Position numbers and translations under genes: made by a program
Source: Chrysogorgia sp. JL179-B06
Taxonomy: Eukaryota > Cnidaria > Anthozoa > Scleralcyonacea > Chrysogorgiidae
Reading direction: 5' to 3'
DNA: 64,000 nucleotides
Assembly: GCA_035772405.1 (NCBI GenBank)
Contig: JAYKKM010000199.1
Location: 496,001 to 560,000, forward strand
Shown: positions 54,301-64,000 of the stretch, in pieces
Layout: every line of letters starts with the position of its first letter
Position numbering within the stretch: the first letter of the stretch is position 1
Notes under the pieces: model-generated
The model's input: the letters and a program-made list of their open reading frames with translations, nothing else
Told to the model about the DNA's origin: nothing
The model's database searches: none

Positions 54301-57300
54301 AACGGACACCAAATTCCACCAAGTTCATGTAGGGAAATAAAACCAGGAGATCGCATATGTTTCGGTGTGGCAATTGAGAATAACGTTCATGAATTTGATT
54401 ACACGTTCGAAGTTGCATCTTGTGCCATGAGGAAAAGGAAACCTGAATGTTGGGAAGCCGGCCAGCAGAGTGAGTCGAAAGTGCGAAAGGTGCTTAGGGA
54501 AAGCAGCGAAAATAACAAGAATGAACCTGGAACTAGCAAAGAGTGCGAAGAAAATGTTTACTTGGCCATTGAGGAGTCTGAACAAAAGATTGAAGCTCTT
54601 AACTTGTTGCTGGCAGAGAAGGAAACGGCATACCAGTTGCAAATTGAAGAGAAGGAGAAGGATCTAGCCGAGCAACTTCTTCAACAGAAAGATGTTTTAG
54701 AACGGGAAAAGCAGGAACAAGAGACGTACCTGATGGAATTGCTTGATGATAAGGTCCGGGGTAAGGAGAAAGATCTAAACGATCAACTTGAACAGCAAAA
54801 AGCCATTCTTCTTGCAGAAAAGGTGAAGGTCGAGAATGATTTGCTGCAGGAATTGGACAGGAAGCTTGAAGAGAAGGACAAGGAGCTGACGAAACAGCTG
54901 GAGGCACAGAGGGATCGCTTGGAGAACGTACTACAGTTGAAAGTAAACGAGCAAATGCAATTACAGGAAGAACTGAACAGGAATAAGATTGAGCGAGAAA
55001 AGGTGCTGGGTTTGCAGGAGAACGAGAAAAGGCTAGAGGAAAGCTTGGAGATGCTGAAGGGACAGCTGGCAGAAAAACATGAGCTTTTGACGAAGCAGCA
55101 GGAGGTGACTAGAAAAGCAGCAGAAATGGCTGAGAAAGTTTTGGTGGAGCAAATGGAAGATGAATTCACTTGCATTATTTGCCACGAACTGTTCGTTCAG
55201 GCTACAACTCTTGTGTGTTCTCATTCGTTTTGCGACTACTGCTTGAAATCCTGGTTGAAGAGGAAAAAGATGTGTCCTATCTGTAGAACAGATTTTAAAG
55301 GAATGTCCGTGAGGTCCATAGTTCTTGACAGTGCTGTGGAGAAAATCGTGGAGAACATGGATGAGGAAGCGAAGGAAAGAAGACGAAGTTTAAGTCAAGA
55401 AAGAAAAAGGCTAAGCCAAGGTAAACAATGTGGTAATTGGATCAGTTGTTTAAGTTTAGTTTAATGAATTTGTCACAATATATTTACAAGTTACTATTAA
55501 TACAAAAACTACATACAAATACAGCGCATAAGACAGGTGTGACAGGAGAAAGGAACAGGACTTACGTCCCAATTGACACCTGACCACCTTAATGGTAGAT
55601 ACAATTGGATTTTGGACTTATTGGACATAGCCAGGGGGGGGGGGCTATAGGCAGGTAGTTTGATAGAGTACATTTTGTGGAGACTTGACTTAAATAGAGC
55701 GAGAGAATTGTAGGATTTGAGACTAGATGGGAGAGTGTTCCACAGTTCAGCTGACCTAATAAAAAACGATTTCCGGAAGTAGTCCTGTTTATGTTTTATA
55801 ATTAAATTAAAGTTATTAGGATAATAATTTCGAGATTTGTATTTTGTTTCAAAAGTGCTTAAATAATTGTAAACGTCGGTAGAGATGAGACCCTTTCGAG
55901 ATTTGAAGATTAATGTCAAGTCGGAGATCTCTCTACGAAACTCTAGTGGGATGAGGTTTGTTTTGGTTAATCTTTCGGCGTATGACAATTCCGGTGGATA
56001 GTTCAGAATAAATTTGGTTGCCCGCTGCTGCTTTCATAGTCTTTTAATTAGTTGTGATTGTAATCTACAGTAAGATATATGTGTGTATATTATACCTCAA
56101 CTATAAATTGTCCAATCAAAGACCTAGATTTGTACCACGTGACCAGTCAATTTAAACTCGAATTCCCCGCTGTAGCGGGGTATAATAGTGAATTCCCCTC
56201 CGTGGAGGGGTATTCGACTCGAGTATCATGCGCGAAACCAAATACCACGCCCAAAAACCAAATAACACGTGCGTAAACCAAGACGAGCCTGTAAACAATG
56301 GAGGAACAACAAGACGTTTCTAGACTTTTCAAGACAGCATTCAAGATTGTTTCGTATAATATATAATTTATAGACCCTTCGCTCTGGGAATTCGTCGTCA
56401 CCATGACGTCATCAACAAAAACTCTATAATTTTCGTCATTTTTGTGTGCTATATTTTTTGGTGTCATATAAACCTAAATTACTTCCTACAAAAAAGTACG
56501 TATGGATTCATTGATAAATTAAATAAAAACGAAGTTATGAAAATTTTATTGTGTTTATTGACATTAAAAATACGATATCTCGCCTAATTTTTAACAATTC
56601 TTAAAATCCATACTTACTTTTATGAAGGCAACCGTCCAGATTCTAATCACATGTAAAAAAATAATTTTTCTTAAAAACCTTCGAAGATTATAGGAATTTT
56701 CATATTTCGATGACGTCACGATGACGTCATCATATGACATTACCAAACGAAATAGTTTTGTCCACATATAGTACATACACACTGTCTTGATATATTCTTA
56801 AAACTGTGAAATTCTATGGCAAATTTTGTCAATTCTAAGCTTCCTTAGCAACGGATATAAGGTCTGCAAATCGAAATACGTCTGAACACCCTTAATATGC
56901 TTTTTTCTTGAATTGGCTTTTTTCTTCCACTTAACTTTGCACGAATTTTCCGTATAAAACCACAACGCAACGTTGATATGACTTGTACATGGTCATTATA
57001 CCGTAACTGTTCCTGTCACTGAGAGTAGTTTTCTAATGTACGAACTGCTTAGATTCCATGGAGCATCGTTGTATGTTCGCAGCTTCAACCTCGTTCTTTT
57101 GAATTCCACTTTTATTCATTTGTTCGTTCTTTTGAATTGGAGTTTTATTCATTTTGTTCTTTCAGTGGAGTTCGAAAGAATGGGGTTGGGGCTGTGCGTG
57201 TGTGTTGGTGCATCGTGAATTCCGAGCAGTTGGTCTAGGACTTTATGTATTGACTTTTTGGTTGTTCTTATACATCTATTTTTAATTTCAACGGGACCTC

Positions 57301-58512
57301 GAGTCCCGTTCGCGTTCTTTCCGTTTGGGTATTTACAATTACAATTACAATTACAATTTTGTAATTACATTAATATCTAATAATATCAATCAGAAATGAA
57401 ATGCAATATTGTCGGACATTTGACGAAATTTGCGACAACTGTTCGTCTTTTAAAACGGGGCAGGTAATGTTGCAGATGACTATTATTATTATAAAGTAAA
57501 TGGTTTGAACTTAGGAGTATCATTAGACGTGTGAAGTTGATCGTCCAGGTTGTTGTAGTCTTGAGAAAGACTATTGTTGGTGACTGACGTTTCGACGGCC
57601 TCAGCGGCGGTCATCTTCAGAGTCAAGTAAAGCGTGTTTGTCAGGTTTGCCTATATATACGTCTGGTTCATTACGTCATAGTTTGTTTGTGTCAAAAATA
57701 TTATTAATAATAGCACCATACACGCTTTACTTGACTCTGAAGATGACCACCGCTGAGGCCGTCGAAACGTTAGTCACCAATAATAGTCTTCCTCAAGACT
57801 ACAACAACCTGGACGATCAACTTCACACCTCTATTATTATCCTGGTAATGATTCTGTGGTGATCACCAGTGTTTTTATCTCCCAAAACTTCAGAAGCAAA
57901 TATAATGCAAGACATCCCTCGATACGCCCCTCGTCCTGCAACTGGTCATCACCGTAATCCAATAGTCGTTCCCTCTGGTACTGTCCAAGATGACGATGTC
58001 CAGGTGATAGAACAGCGTGGTCCACCTCCTCCATACCCGATGATGCAGGTGCTACCTGCCGCTGGTGTTCCTGCCCACCCCCCCGGTGGAGGAGCAGCAA
58101 GGAGACAAAGACGACAGCATGGTACTGGTGCAGGACATCCATACCGAGTATACCATGGTCATTGTTTTATCTGCGGTAAGTTGGCGATGTTTGTTGATTC
58201 GTACGTTTGAAAATATCGACGATGTGCTACTTAACGTGACTCCGTATGGAAATTTTCATCAAATCCATACATGCGGGAGTTATCTTGTAACAGTGGCGGC
58301 ACTACGTGTGTGAGGGGCCCGGTGCGAGAAAAAAATTTGGGCCCACTCCCACAAAGTGACGATGTACGGGGTACGGGAGATTCTCCGCCTGAAAATTTTG
58401 GGTTCTGAAATGGTGACTGTCATTGTGTTTATTTGCTACGCTATACTTTCTTTACTTTGGTTTAGGAATGAGAGGACATCTGGCTCGAGCGTGTCCATTT
58501 CCACATCGATAA
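51340..58512 (+). CDS. RNF8: RNF8-like E3 ubiquitin ligase with FHA, coiled coil, RING and CCHC knuckle, 4 exons, 565 aa
   Basis: Exons: 51340-51567, 54280-55420, 57894-58175, 58466-58512, all GT..AG with consistent phases (an exon 3 start at 57870 is also in phase). RNF8 reads phospho-threonine on MDC1 through its FHA domain and builds K63 ubiquitin chains at DNA breaks in the nucleus. Seen: FHA split over exons 1-2 (MFGRTSLETNV, ISRKHASI, SLNGVFVNG, then GVAIENN as in vertebrate RNF8), a long Glu/Lys/Gln-rich coiled coil (about residues 150-360), and a C3HC4 RING from CIIC (C374) to CPIC (C411), followed by a VLDSAVEKIVENM helix matching vertebrate RNF8. Exons 3-4 add a Pro/Arg-rich tail ending CFICGMRGHLARAC (C547, C550, H555, C560), a CCHC zinc knuckle assembled across the last intron. 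Without exon 3, the frame would run into intron 2 and stop 15 codons later. AATAAA occurs near 58740. Confidence 0.9.
52071..52380. mobile_element. Harbinger-like MITE, TTA duplication, RNF8 intron 1
   Basis: Ends GGCCAAAAAAAAAAGTATTC with a mirrored terminus, flanked by TTA on both sides (52068-52070, 52381-52383). 310 bp. Shares GGCC ends and TWA target with 7197-7648 and 33321-33733. Confidence 0.75.
52384..53925. other. RNF8 intron 1 remainder
   Basis: A 127-codon frame at 52828-53211 matches no family I recognise. A G-run at 53280-53293 and 'cagggtagcatgcccccaga' near 53681 resemble hAT-like debris seen in the 11219-11962 element. Confidence 0.4.
53930..54165 (+). mobile_element. Penelope-like terminus with decayed hammerhead motif
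   Basis: Near-copy of 49150-49345 ('tctatgagggtataaatagg', 'gatcacccctgatgaagaca'). The second strand of stem II is altered ('agattgaagtaggaacg'), so the ribozyme fold is broken. It ends about 115 bp before the RNF8 exon 2 acceptor. Confidence 0.65.
55445..56030 (-). mobile_element. LINE 3' end (RT C-terminus) in RNF8 intron 2
   Basis: A minus-strand frame (55509-55988) encodes SYAERLTKTNLIPLEFRREI, then FKSRKGLISTDV and FFIRSAELWNTLPSSLKSYN, typical of the C-terminal part of CR1/Jockey-type ORF2 proteins. No catalytic motifs remain. It starts about 25 bp after RNF8 exon 2 and runs opposite to the host gene. Confidence 0.75.
56045..57525. other. RNF8 intron 2, middle
   Basis: Contains small hairpins ('ttccccgctgtagcggggta' and 'ttcccctccgtggaggggta' at 56162-56211, each a perfect stem-loop), clustered 'gatgacgtca' motifs (56402, 56710, 56720), and an (acaatt)n run at 57336-57358. 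No gene. Confidence 0.5.
57530..57830. mobile_element. inverted pair of Penelope-like termini, RNF8 intron 2
   Basis: 57530-57640 and 57722-57830 are inverted copies ('gtagtcttgagaaagactat' / 'tcttcctcaagactac'; 'gacgtttcgacggcctcagc' and its complement). The minus copy and plus copy each read CTGAAGATGA, a GC-rich hairpin, GAAAC-GTCA-GTC or GAAAC-GTTA-GTC, resembling a hammerhead with a 3-base expansion in the first core box. The pair ends about 60 bp before exon 3. Confidence 0.65.
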
Positions 58513-58852
58513 ACTGAAGAGAATTGCATCATCAAACCGTCGGTTGCGCTCCGAATGCCGGTAAAGACGTTAAGATATTTTGAATGGTGGGAGTTTCATT
58601 AGATGTAACCAAATTAGTGAACAATATGCACATAAAAAAACACTTTTTAAAATACTTTTATTAGTACAGGTTGTTTCACGTGTACATGGCGTTTCGTTGC
58701 GGACCATCATGTGTCCAAAATGTCTGCGTATAATTGTCAAATAAAAGGAAACATATTTGGGAGAACGTAGCCTCCTTCGCAGGCATCACCGCGCTCCACT
58801 TAACCGAGTTGTTCCGGCCAGGTTAGGGAAGGGAGAACGGATACTATTAACC
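58513..58852. other. RNF8 3' flank
   Basis: No further coding sequence seen. AATAAA near 58740 is a candidate polyadenylation signal. Confidence 0.45.
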
Positions 58853-59006
58853 ATCGGCGTCACCGCAATTTTACCTTTCGTAAACGGTCGATGCCTTGCG
58901 AAACGGTCGTTGCCTAACGAAACGGTCGTTGCCTTCCGAAACGGTCGTTGCCAACAATTCCAGGGGAAAACCTGGGACTGAATTTCTGTCGAAAGTCTAT
59001 TTCATC

Positions 59007-59511
59007 AAAGTGCCTATGAAACGAAAAATTCAACTTTGTTTTTATGACCCATTTTGGTACTTCTTGATGCGCTGAATCTTATGGTGGTATCGGAATTTCA
59101 ATCACGACAAAGGAAAGTGCTTTATTTTTTATGTAAAAGTGGAAAAATTACACCAATTTTTTCCACCTCATCGCGCGGTCAAATCACCTGTTTGACGTCA
59201 CACGTTAGAGTTGGCATAGATTATAGTGATCATTATTGATCTCATAAAAAATCATTATTGATCTCGCTTTCAGAGGAGGAAGGTCAACTCTATCTCGAAT
59301 ATCAGTAATATTTCCACAGCTAAGCATTCAAACACCATTCAAACATCGATATTATCGACGACTCTATCAAAATAGCGATGTTTGAACGTCGATAAAAGCA
59401 CCTTCCCGTACAGCGATTGAAAAACCGATAGCACCACAATATTCAGCGCATCACGAAGTACCAAAGTGGGAAATAAACACACAGTTGAATTTTTCGTTTC
59501 ATAGGCACTTT
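59007..59511. mobile_element. nested inverted-repeat element
   Basis: Ends AAAGTGCCTATGAAACG and its complement with 55-60-bp arms including 'cattttggtacttc'. No obvious target duplication. A relative lies at 46290-46860. Confidence 0.65.
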
Positions 59512-59624
59512 AACACTAATCCTCATAAACTTTTTATAACGCTAATCCTAATTTTAATACTAGCCATAAAAGAAAGAAAAAGGATGAAAAAATTAAAGAA
59601 AAATACACAATAATAGTCGCCGGG

Positions 59625-59700
59625 GTGGCAATCGAACTCTAGATCCTTTGCACCACAACCCAACACACTACACCACTACACCACGAAGGGAACTATGAGA
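59625..59700 (-). other. tRNA-like sequence (probable SINE head)
   Basis: The minus strand reads 'tggtgtagtggtgtagtgtg' (A-box-like) and 'agttcgattgcc' (B-box-like). I cannot close a full cloverleaf, so this is a tRNA-derived relic at most. Confidence 0.35.
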
Positions 59701-59819
59701 AATCCAAACAAAAAATCGTACTTAAAGCATTCGGAAGGCATCGACCTTTTCGGAAGGCATCAACCGCTTCGGAAGGCATCGACCGTTTACGAAAGGGAAA
59801 ATTACGGCGTCGCCGGAGG

Positions 59820-60765
59820 AATTGTTACGGATTTTCTGGCAAAATTTTGTTATTACTAAATCAGAACATGGTACAATACACGTCAAGATTTATGCCCTTG
59901 CTTTAAATTTTCGTCTACTGAGTCCACGCGAATTATCAGATACCTCGCAGTGTGAGTTGTTCATCGATATGTTTTTGCAATTTGATAACTGGATTTGACT
60001 TGTTGCTCAGAACATCTACCCCCCTCAAATTTCTCCCCGGATTTAAACTTTTCACGAGAACGGTCTTGGGGTCCGTTGGAGGGGCGGTCGTCCTCGTCCC
60101 CCACTGAAGTTACGAAGATGAAGTTACGAAGATCAGTTTTCTGTTTTCTTTTCAGACATTGCATAAATATAAAAAGGTCTTGTGTCATAGCTAATGTCGC
60201 TAATTGGACTAAAGTGGTCAAACAGGACATATGACTTGCCGTAAAACACTTCGACTCCACTCCAATATGTCCGACAAAAATTTGGTCTCGAATCGACGAT
60301 AATCACTACACATCTGCTCCCGCTGCCTCGTCTTCAGCCGCTCGCCTACAAATTACGAGAGCGGTCGCTTGAGAGGAATGCGCGCGAGGAACGACGGGAA
60401 GGGGGAAATTGCTAGCCTGCTCCGCCCTAGCCTACACACTCCCGATTTTCCTTCCTTCCTACAAAAGAAGAGCCTGCGGTGGGGGGGGGGGGGAGACACA
60501 TTTGTACGACGACGATCATTCTCTGTTTAGTCAGCTTACAAATCATCACGAGAAGCAATTAATTTTAGAATTACTTTTATTACGTTGTGGCATAAACATG
60601 AGTTGGTTTACATTTTGGCGAACCTCTTTTTGTATCAGTATTAAACTTAAGTTTCAGCAGTTGCGTCGTGACGTTACTCGGCCCGAGGGGACTTTCTGAC
60701 CTTCCTGCCATCCGACAAATGTCTTCGTACTCTCGCGTGAACTCCTAAACATAAAAAATAAATCA
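59820..60765. other. non-coding stretch
   Basis: A 96-codon frame at 60409-60699 is interrupted in sense by a G-run (60480-60493) and matches no family I know. No gene called. Confidence 0.4.
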
Positions 60766-61295
60766 GACATAGTTTGACGCTATACTCTGGCTTTAAAACG
60801 TTTTTGAATGTAACTTTAAAAGTTACTGTCCATGACCCAACGTTTCGACACTCCATTCTAGTGTCTTCGTCAGGGGTGATATCTACATCAGAGGTGATAA
60901 ACTACCCTAGGTAGTTTCAACGTATATAGTGCTCAAAAACCTTTCTTAACGTTGCGTCATATTTTTGCGAAACCTATAAGGTTTATAAGGATCGTATTGC
61001 TAAGGAACAGAGGAAAGACGCTATATATTCCATTCCGTGCAATGGCTGTGATCAGGAGTACATCGGTCAGACTAAACGTCAGTTTCGTACGCGTTTGAAA
61101 GAACAGCAAAAGGATGTTTTTTCAAAAAATGAAAATTCTGCTTTGTCGGAGCGCGCGTGCGTAATCAACCACGAGATTGCGTGGGAAAACTCCAAAATTA
61201 TTACCACTAATCCATGGTACCATCAGAGACGTTGTCTGGAGGCTTGGAATATCGCGATGACGTTGATCTACTACCAGAGGCTTATTTATTAAAGA
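60766..61295 (+). pseudogene. Penelope-like element fragment with GIY-YIG endonuclease domain
   Basis: The plus strand reads VYKDRIAKEQRKDAIYSIPC, then NGCDQEYIGQTKRQFRTRLK and NPWYHQRRCLEAWNIAM, the C-terminal GIY-YIG-type endonuclease of Penelope-like retroelements (with the variant YSI..EYIG core and the conserved Arg). The reverse transcriptase part is absent; the preceding text is terminal repeat sequence. The frame stops at 61292, just where a hairpin element follows, so the original C-terminus may be altered. Confidence 0.75.
60834..60873 (-). ncRNA. hammerhead-like motif with mutated core
   Basis: The minus strand reads CTGACGA in place of CTGATGA, then stem II GACACT/AGTGTC, GAAA and C-GTTGG-GTC. 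The core substitution probably disables it. It belongs to the terminus of the adjacent Penelope fragment. Confidence 0.45.
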
Positions 61296-61394
61296 CTTAT
61301 TAACCGAGTGCGAGGTCTGTACGGTAAAGTATTTGCCTGAAAAAAACGAAGGCAAATACTTTACCGTACAGACCAAGCAAACGAAGTTAATAAG
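61296..61394. mobile_element. hairpin MITE
   Basis: A perfect 24-bp stem ('gtctgtacggtaaagtattt' plus 'gcct' and its complement) with a short loop, inside outer arms cttattaac/gttaataag. Confidence 0.65.
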
Positions 61395-61399
61395 ACATT

Positions 61400-62480
61400 T
61401 ATTATATGGCTTTTGGTTCATTTTATTCTCTGTTTTTAACGTTGTGTTTGTCTTCAGATGTTGCCGTTTACCTTACCTCTGAGCTTGTTGATTTCGCTTC
61501 ATGTTTACACGCGTTACTGGTCGTTAGGCATTCATTTTCTTCACTTATAGATAGACAGCTTTCAAGAAAAGCAGCACTAATGTTCCAGGACGTGTTATTG
61601 TTCGAACTTTTTCAACGAACATAGTCAAATCCTCTTTTATTTTCATCTAAATCAACTCAGAAATTTTCCCGCCAAAACTCACCGGTCCGGAAAAGGCGTA
61701 TTGTCCTCTCACAGCGCCGGGAAGGCAATACGCTTTTTTCCGGATCTCTCACGAACCAATCAGCGTGCGCCATCTTTCTTAGCCATAATCAACGCTTAGA
61801 CTATATATATAGAGGTAATCGAAGATAATACAAGTACTAACTTTGATCAGGGTTAGCATGTCATCTGTGTTCATGGTTGTCAGCGGTGCCGAGTGCTTCT
61901 TGGTACATTTTTCAGCGATATTGATCACCGCAAGTTTTATCTTACCCAAAGTTGTGCTCTATATAAAGAATAATAACCTGCGTCAGAGAGCTGAAGGTAT
62001 CCCCCGGATAACACGTTATCCTCTGAAGATAACACGTTATCCGGCGGATAAATAATTTCTGCCGTCAACTGCACCTGATTTCGATACGTTTCCCCTCTCG
62101 TTTGAAGAGAGTGCTCTAGTCGTGCGTTCCCTTGTGTGTGGTTCTCGAGTTGATGTTGAAGCGAGGCCAACTCACTGCTGTCTATCTAGAAATAAGGAAG
62201 TACAGATTCAGCTTCAGATCAACCGTACCAGGTGATCCGACCATGAGATTCTGGCGCATGTTATCAATTGTAAATGTTAGTTTTGGTAAATTTTCTGCGC
62301 TGTATTTTGATATGAAACGAATGCTCTCGGGTGTAAAAGAGAAGTTTCTTTCTGGTTAAAGTGTTTATCACTGCACAAAATTTCGTTATTCACTGCATAA
62401 ATCCGATTTATCACTGTACACTACAATTAACGCTTGCAAAAGGTTCACAATTTTCAATCATTCTATCTTTAGCAAAAAAA
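61400..62480. other. non-coding stretch
   Basis: Hairpin-like 'ccggtccggaaaaggcgtat' with 'atacgcttttttccgga' (61680-61745), and tandem 'ggataacacgttatcc'-type palindromes (62002-62045). No gene. Confidence 0.45.
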
Positions 62481-62484
62481 CAAA

Positions 62485-62595
62485 CTAATACAATAATATA
62501 CAATAATATATATATATACAATAATATACAATAATATATATATATACAATAATACAATAAATATATATACAATAATACAATAAATATATGTATAG
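62485..62595. repeat. (atacaataatat)n microsatellite
   Basis: Imperfect tandem 'acaataatata' units and (at)n runs. Confidence 0.8.
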
Positions 62596-62945
62596 GAAAT
62601 AACACGGTTCGAGAAGAATTAATGAAAAATCGCACGTGTGTTTGGCGAAATATTCATAATACCTATGAATATTTCGCCAAACACAAGTGCGATTTTTCAT
62701 TAATTCTTCGAGAACAAATACCTTTTCAATCAATTTTACGCGTTCCTAAATACCCCTAAATTTTACTACGAAGCGGGAAAACTGATGATCACTGATGTTT
62801 GTATATACTAAAATCCAAACATCCCGGATGTGATTTTTTACTAGGGGTATTATTTTTAAATACCCCTAGTAAAAAAATTTAAGTTTAATACTGATGTCAT
62901 TAGCCAATCAGGAATGAGTAAAATTGATTGAAATGGTATTAATAT
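62596..62945. mobile_element. third copy of the 50224-51072 element, reverse orientation
   Basis: Begins 'ggaaataacacggttcgaga' and ends 'gtaaaattgattgaaatggt', with the same 'ggcgaaatattcataatacc' hairpin and 'aaatacccctagtaaaaa' run as the copies at 50 kb. Confidence 0.8.
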
Positions 62946-63285
62946 GATAATACAATAATATACAATGATATATACCAGTAACTGTTGGTTGTGTTGTTGT
63001 TCGATGTCGTGAATAATTTGCTGCTGGACCTTTATCTTCGAAAACAAACATAAACCATGTTAAAGTGATGATATATTTACTATCGTATAAAAATAGGTAC
63101 GCAATGCGTACATGTGTCTGCTGACATTTTAGTTACAGAGAAATGTGAGATAAGCAAGTTCATTGGCTTGTGTCTATTCTTTGTGAGTATGTCCGAGGCT
63201 ATAAGAATGGGTGCTGAACTAGAAGATAGTTTCTCGCTAATTAAGTTGTCACGATATACTGCAGAGTGGGGGCAAACATTTAAAA
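62946..63285. other. non-coding stretch
   Basis: No gene seen. Confidence 0.4.
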
Positions 63286-63410
63286 TATATTTGCTCAATG
63301 GTTAGAGCGTCTCACCGGCAATCAGAAGGTTACAGGTTCGATTCCTCTCCGGGACTCAGAATAATTTTTCTGAGGATACTAGCTTTGACGATCGTCCATG
63401 TATCATTTGG
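63286..63410 (+). mobile_element. tRNA-derived SINE, copy 2
   Basis: Matches 32443-32580 from 'gctcaatggttagagc' through 'ggttcgattcctctccggga' to 'cgatcgtccatgtatcat'. The acceptor-stem 5' strand seen in copy 1 is missing. Confidence 0.7.
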
Positions 63411-63616
63411 AAATTATAAGTTTATTCAAACCATATAGGTTGTAGGCTAGCAATGTCTGAAATCGCATTTATTTCACTGTTATATCTACGAAAGTTTAGC
63501 GATCATGTTTGAGTTAATTGAGATGCGTTATGTACAATTACTTCGGCTAAAATATTAAGCGATTTTGAAATACATGAGCCGACCACTGAAACATAAAATA
63601 TAGCAACATCACCCAA

Positions 63617-64000
63617 GCAACATCTGCATCATCTGTTGCACTGTACGCTGATGACACAAAATGTTACCGTGGAATCAAGGCTACTCAGTGTGTTGAATGT
63701 CTTCAACATGATCTTGATGGTGTCAACAAATGGTGTCAAGTATGGAGAATGGATCTCAATCAATCTAAATGTGAAGTTCTCACAGTGACTAGGAATCTTC
63801 AACTTGTACAGTCCAAGTACCATCTAAACGACATTCCAATCACCAGAACAAATGTCCAGAAAGATCTTGGTGTTCTCGTCACATCCGACCTTAAATGGAA
63901 CCAGCATGTGTCAATGGTCTGTGCTAAAGCGAACAAAATGCTTGGTTTCATTAAAAGATCTTCAATGGACATCCTCAATGACAACACCCGCCTCGCGCTG
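63617..64000 (+). mobile_element. 5'-truncated LINE reverse transcriptase, runs off the window
   Basis: From about 63617 the plus strand reads ATSASSVALYADDTKCYRGI, then LQHDLDGVNKWCQVWRMDLN and KDLGVLVTSDLKWNQHVSMV without a stop to the window end. YADDTK is the RT catalytic box. Sequence upstream is unrelated, so this copy is 5'-truncated just before that box. The subfamily differs from the LINE at 37555. Confidence 0.85.

Larger units (their letters stand above)
58853..59817. mobile_element. inverted-repeat element with subterminal repeats
   Basis: Inverted ends: 'cggcgtcaccgcaattttac' at the left mirrored by 'aaaattacggcgtcgcc' at the right. Three to four subterminal copies of 'gaaacggtcgttgcc' on the left correspond to 'ggaaggcatcgacc' on the right. 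The interior holds a second element (59007-59511) and a tRNA-like stretch. No transposase; 965 bp. Confidence 0.7.

Overview
This window is eukaryotic, from an animal nuclear genome. Coding exons are short, carry GT..AG introns with matching phases, and are scattered through AT-rich DNA packed with transposon debris. The gene complement (a vertebrate-like flavin monooxygenase, a mitochondrial 2-oxoglutarate dehydrogenase E2, an RNF8-type FHA/RING ligase) plus abundant Penelope-like elements, CR1/L2-like LINEs and short inverted-repeat elements suggests an invertebrate, most plausibly an anthozoan cnidarian (coral or anemone). The species assignment is inference.

Layout. 1-10.7 kb has no gene I can support. 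It holds a repeat shared with 30.5 kb, a 4.26 kb Mutator-like element (2115-6374, 9-bp target duplication) with a decayed RecQ-like helicase exon and a LINE fragment inside, and two inverted copies of a minisatellite-bearing repeat. At 11.1-12.0 kb is the C-terminal exon of a WDR26-like WD40 gene, split by a hAT-like element (8-bp duplication). 12-19.4 kb is a field of palindromic elements and SINEs.

19.5-29.6 kb (minus strand) is a complete five-exon flavin-containing monooxygenase gene (549 aa). Its introns hold a 1.1 kb minisatellite, a second minisatellite, a LINE 3' end and Penelope remnants. 31.8-48.0 kb (plus strand) is a complete fifteen-exon DLST gene (461 aa). It lies head-to-head with the monooxygenase, 2.3 kb apart. 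Its introns host a LINE with an intact reverse-transcriptase frame lodged in a 20-bp minisatellite, a Mutator-type and two TTAA-flanked elements, a 160-bp-period satellite, and a polypurine tract that ends in a duplicated splice acceptor.

51.3-58.5 kb (plus strand) is a four-exon RNF8-like E3 ubiquitin ligase gene (565 aa) whose last two exons build a C-terminal CCHC zinc knuckle. 58.6-64 kb holds nested inverted-repeat elements, a Penelope GIY-YIG endonuclease remnant with a hammerhead-like motif, a SINE and a truncated LINE running off the window end.

The three intact genes are housekeeping or metabolic genes with no evident shared pathway. I found no operon, CRISPR array or prokaryotic defence system. 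The most unusual material is the transposon-host interplay: WDR26 exon disruption, duplicated splice acceptor, helicase capture, and hammerhead-like motifs in Penelope termini.
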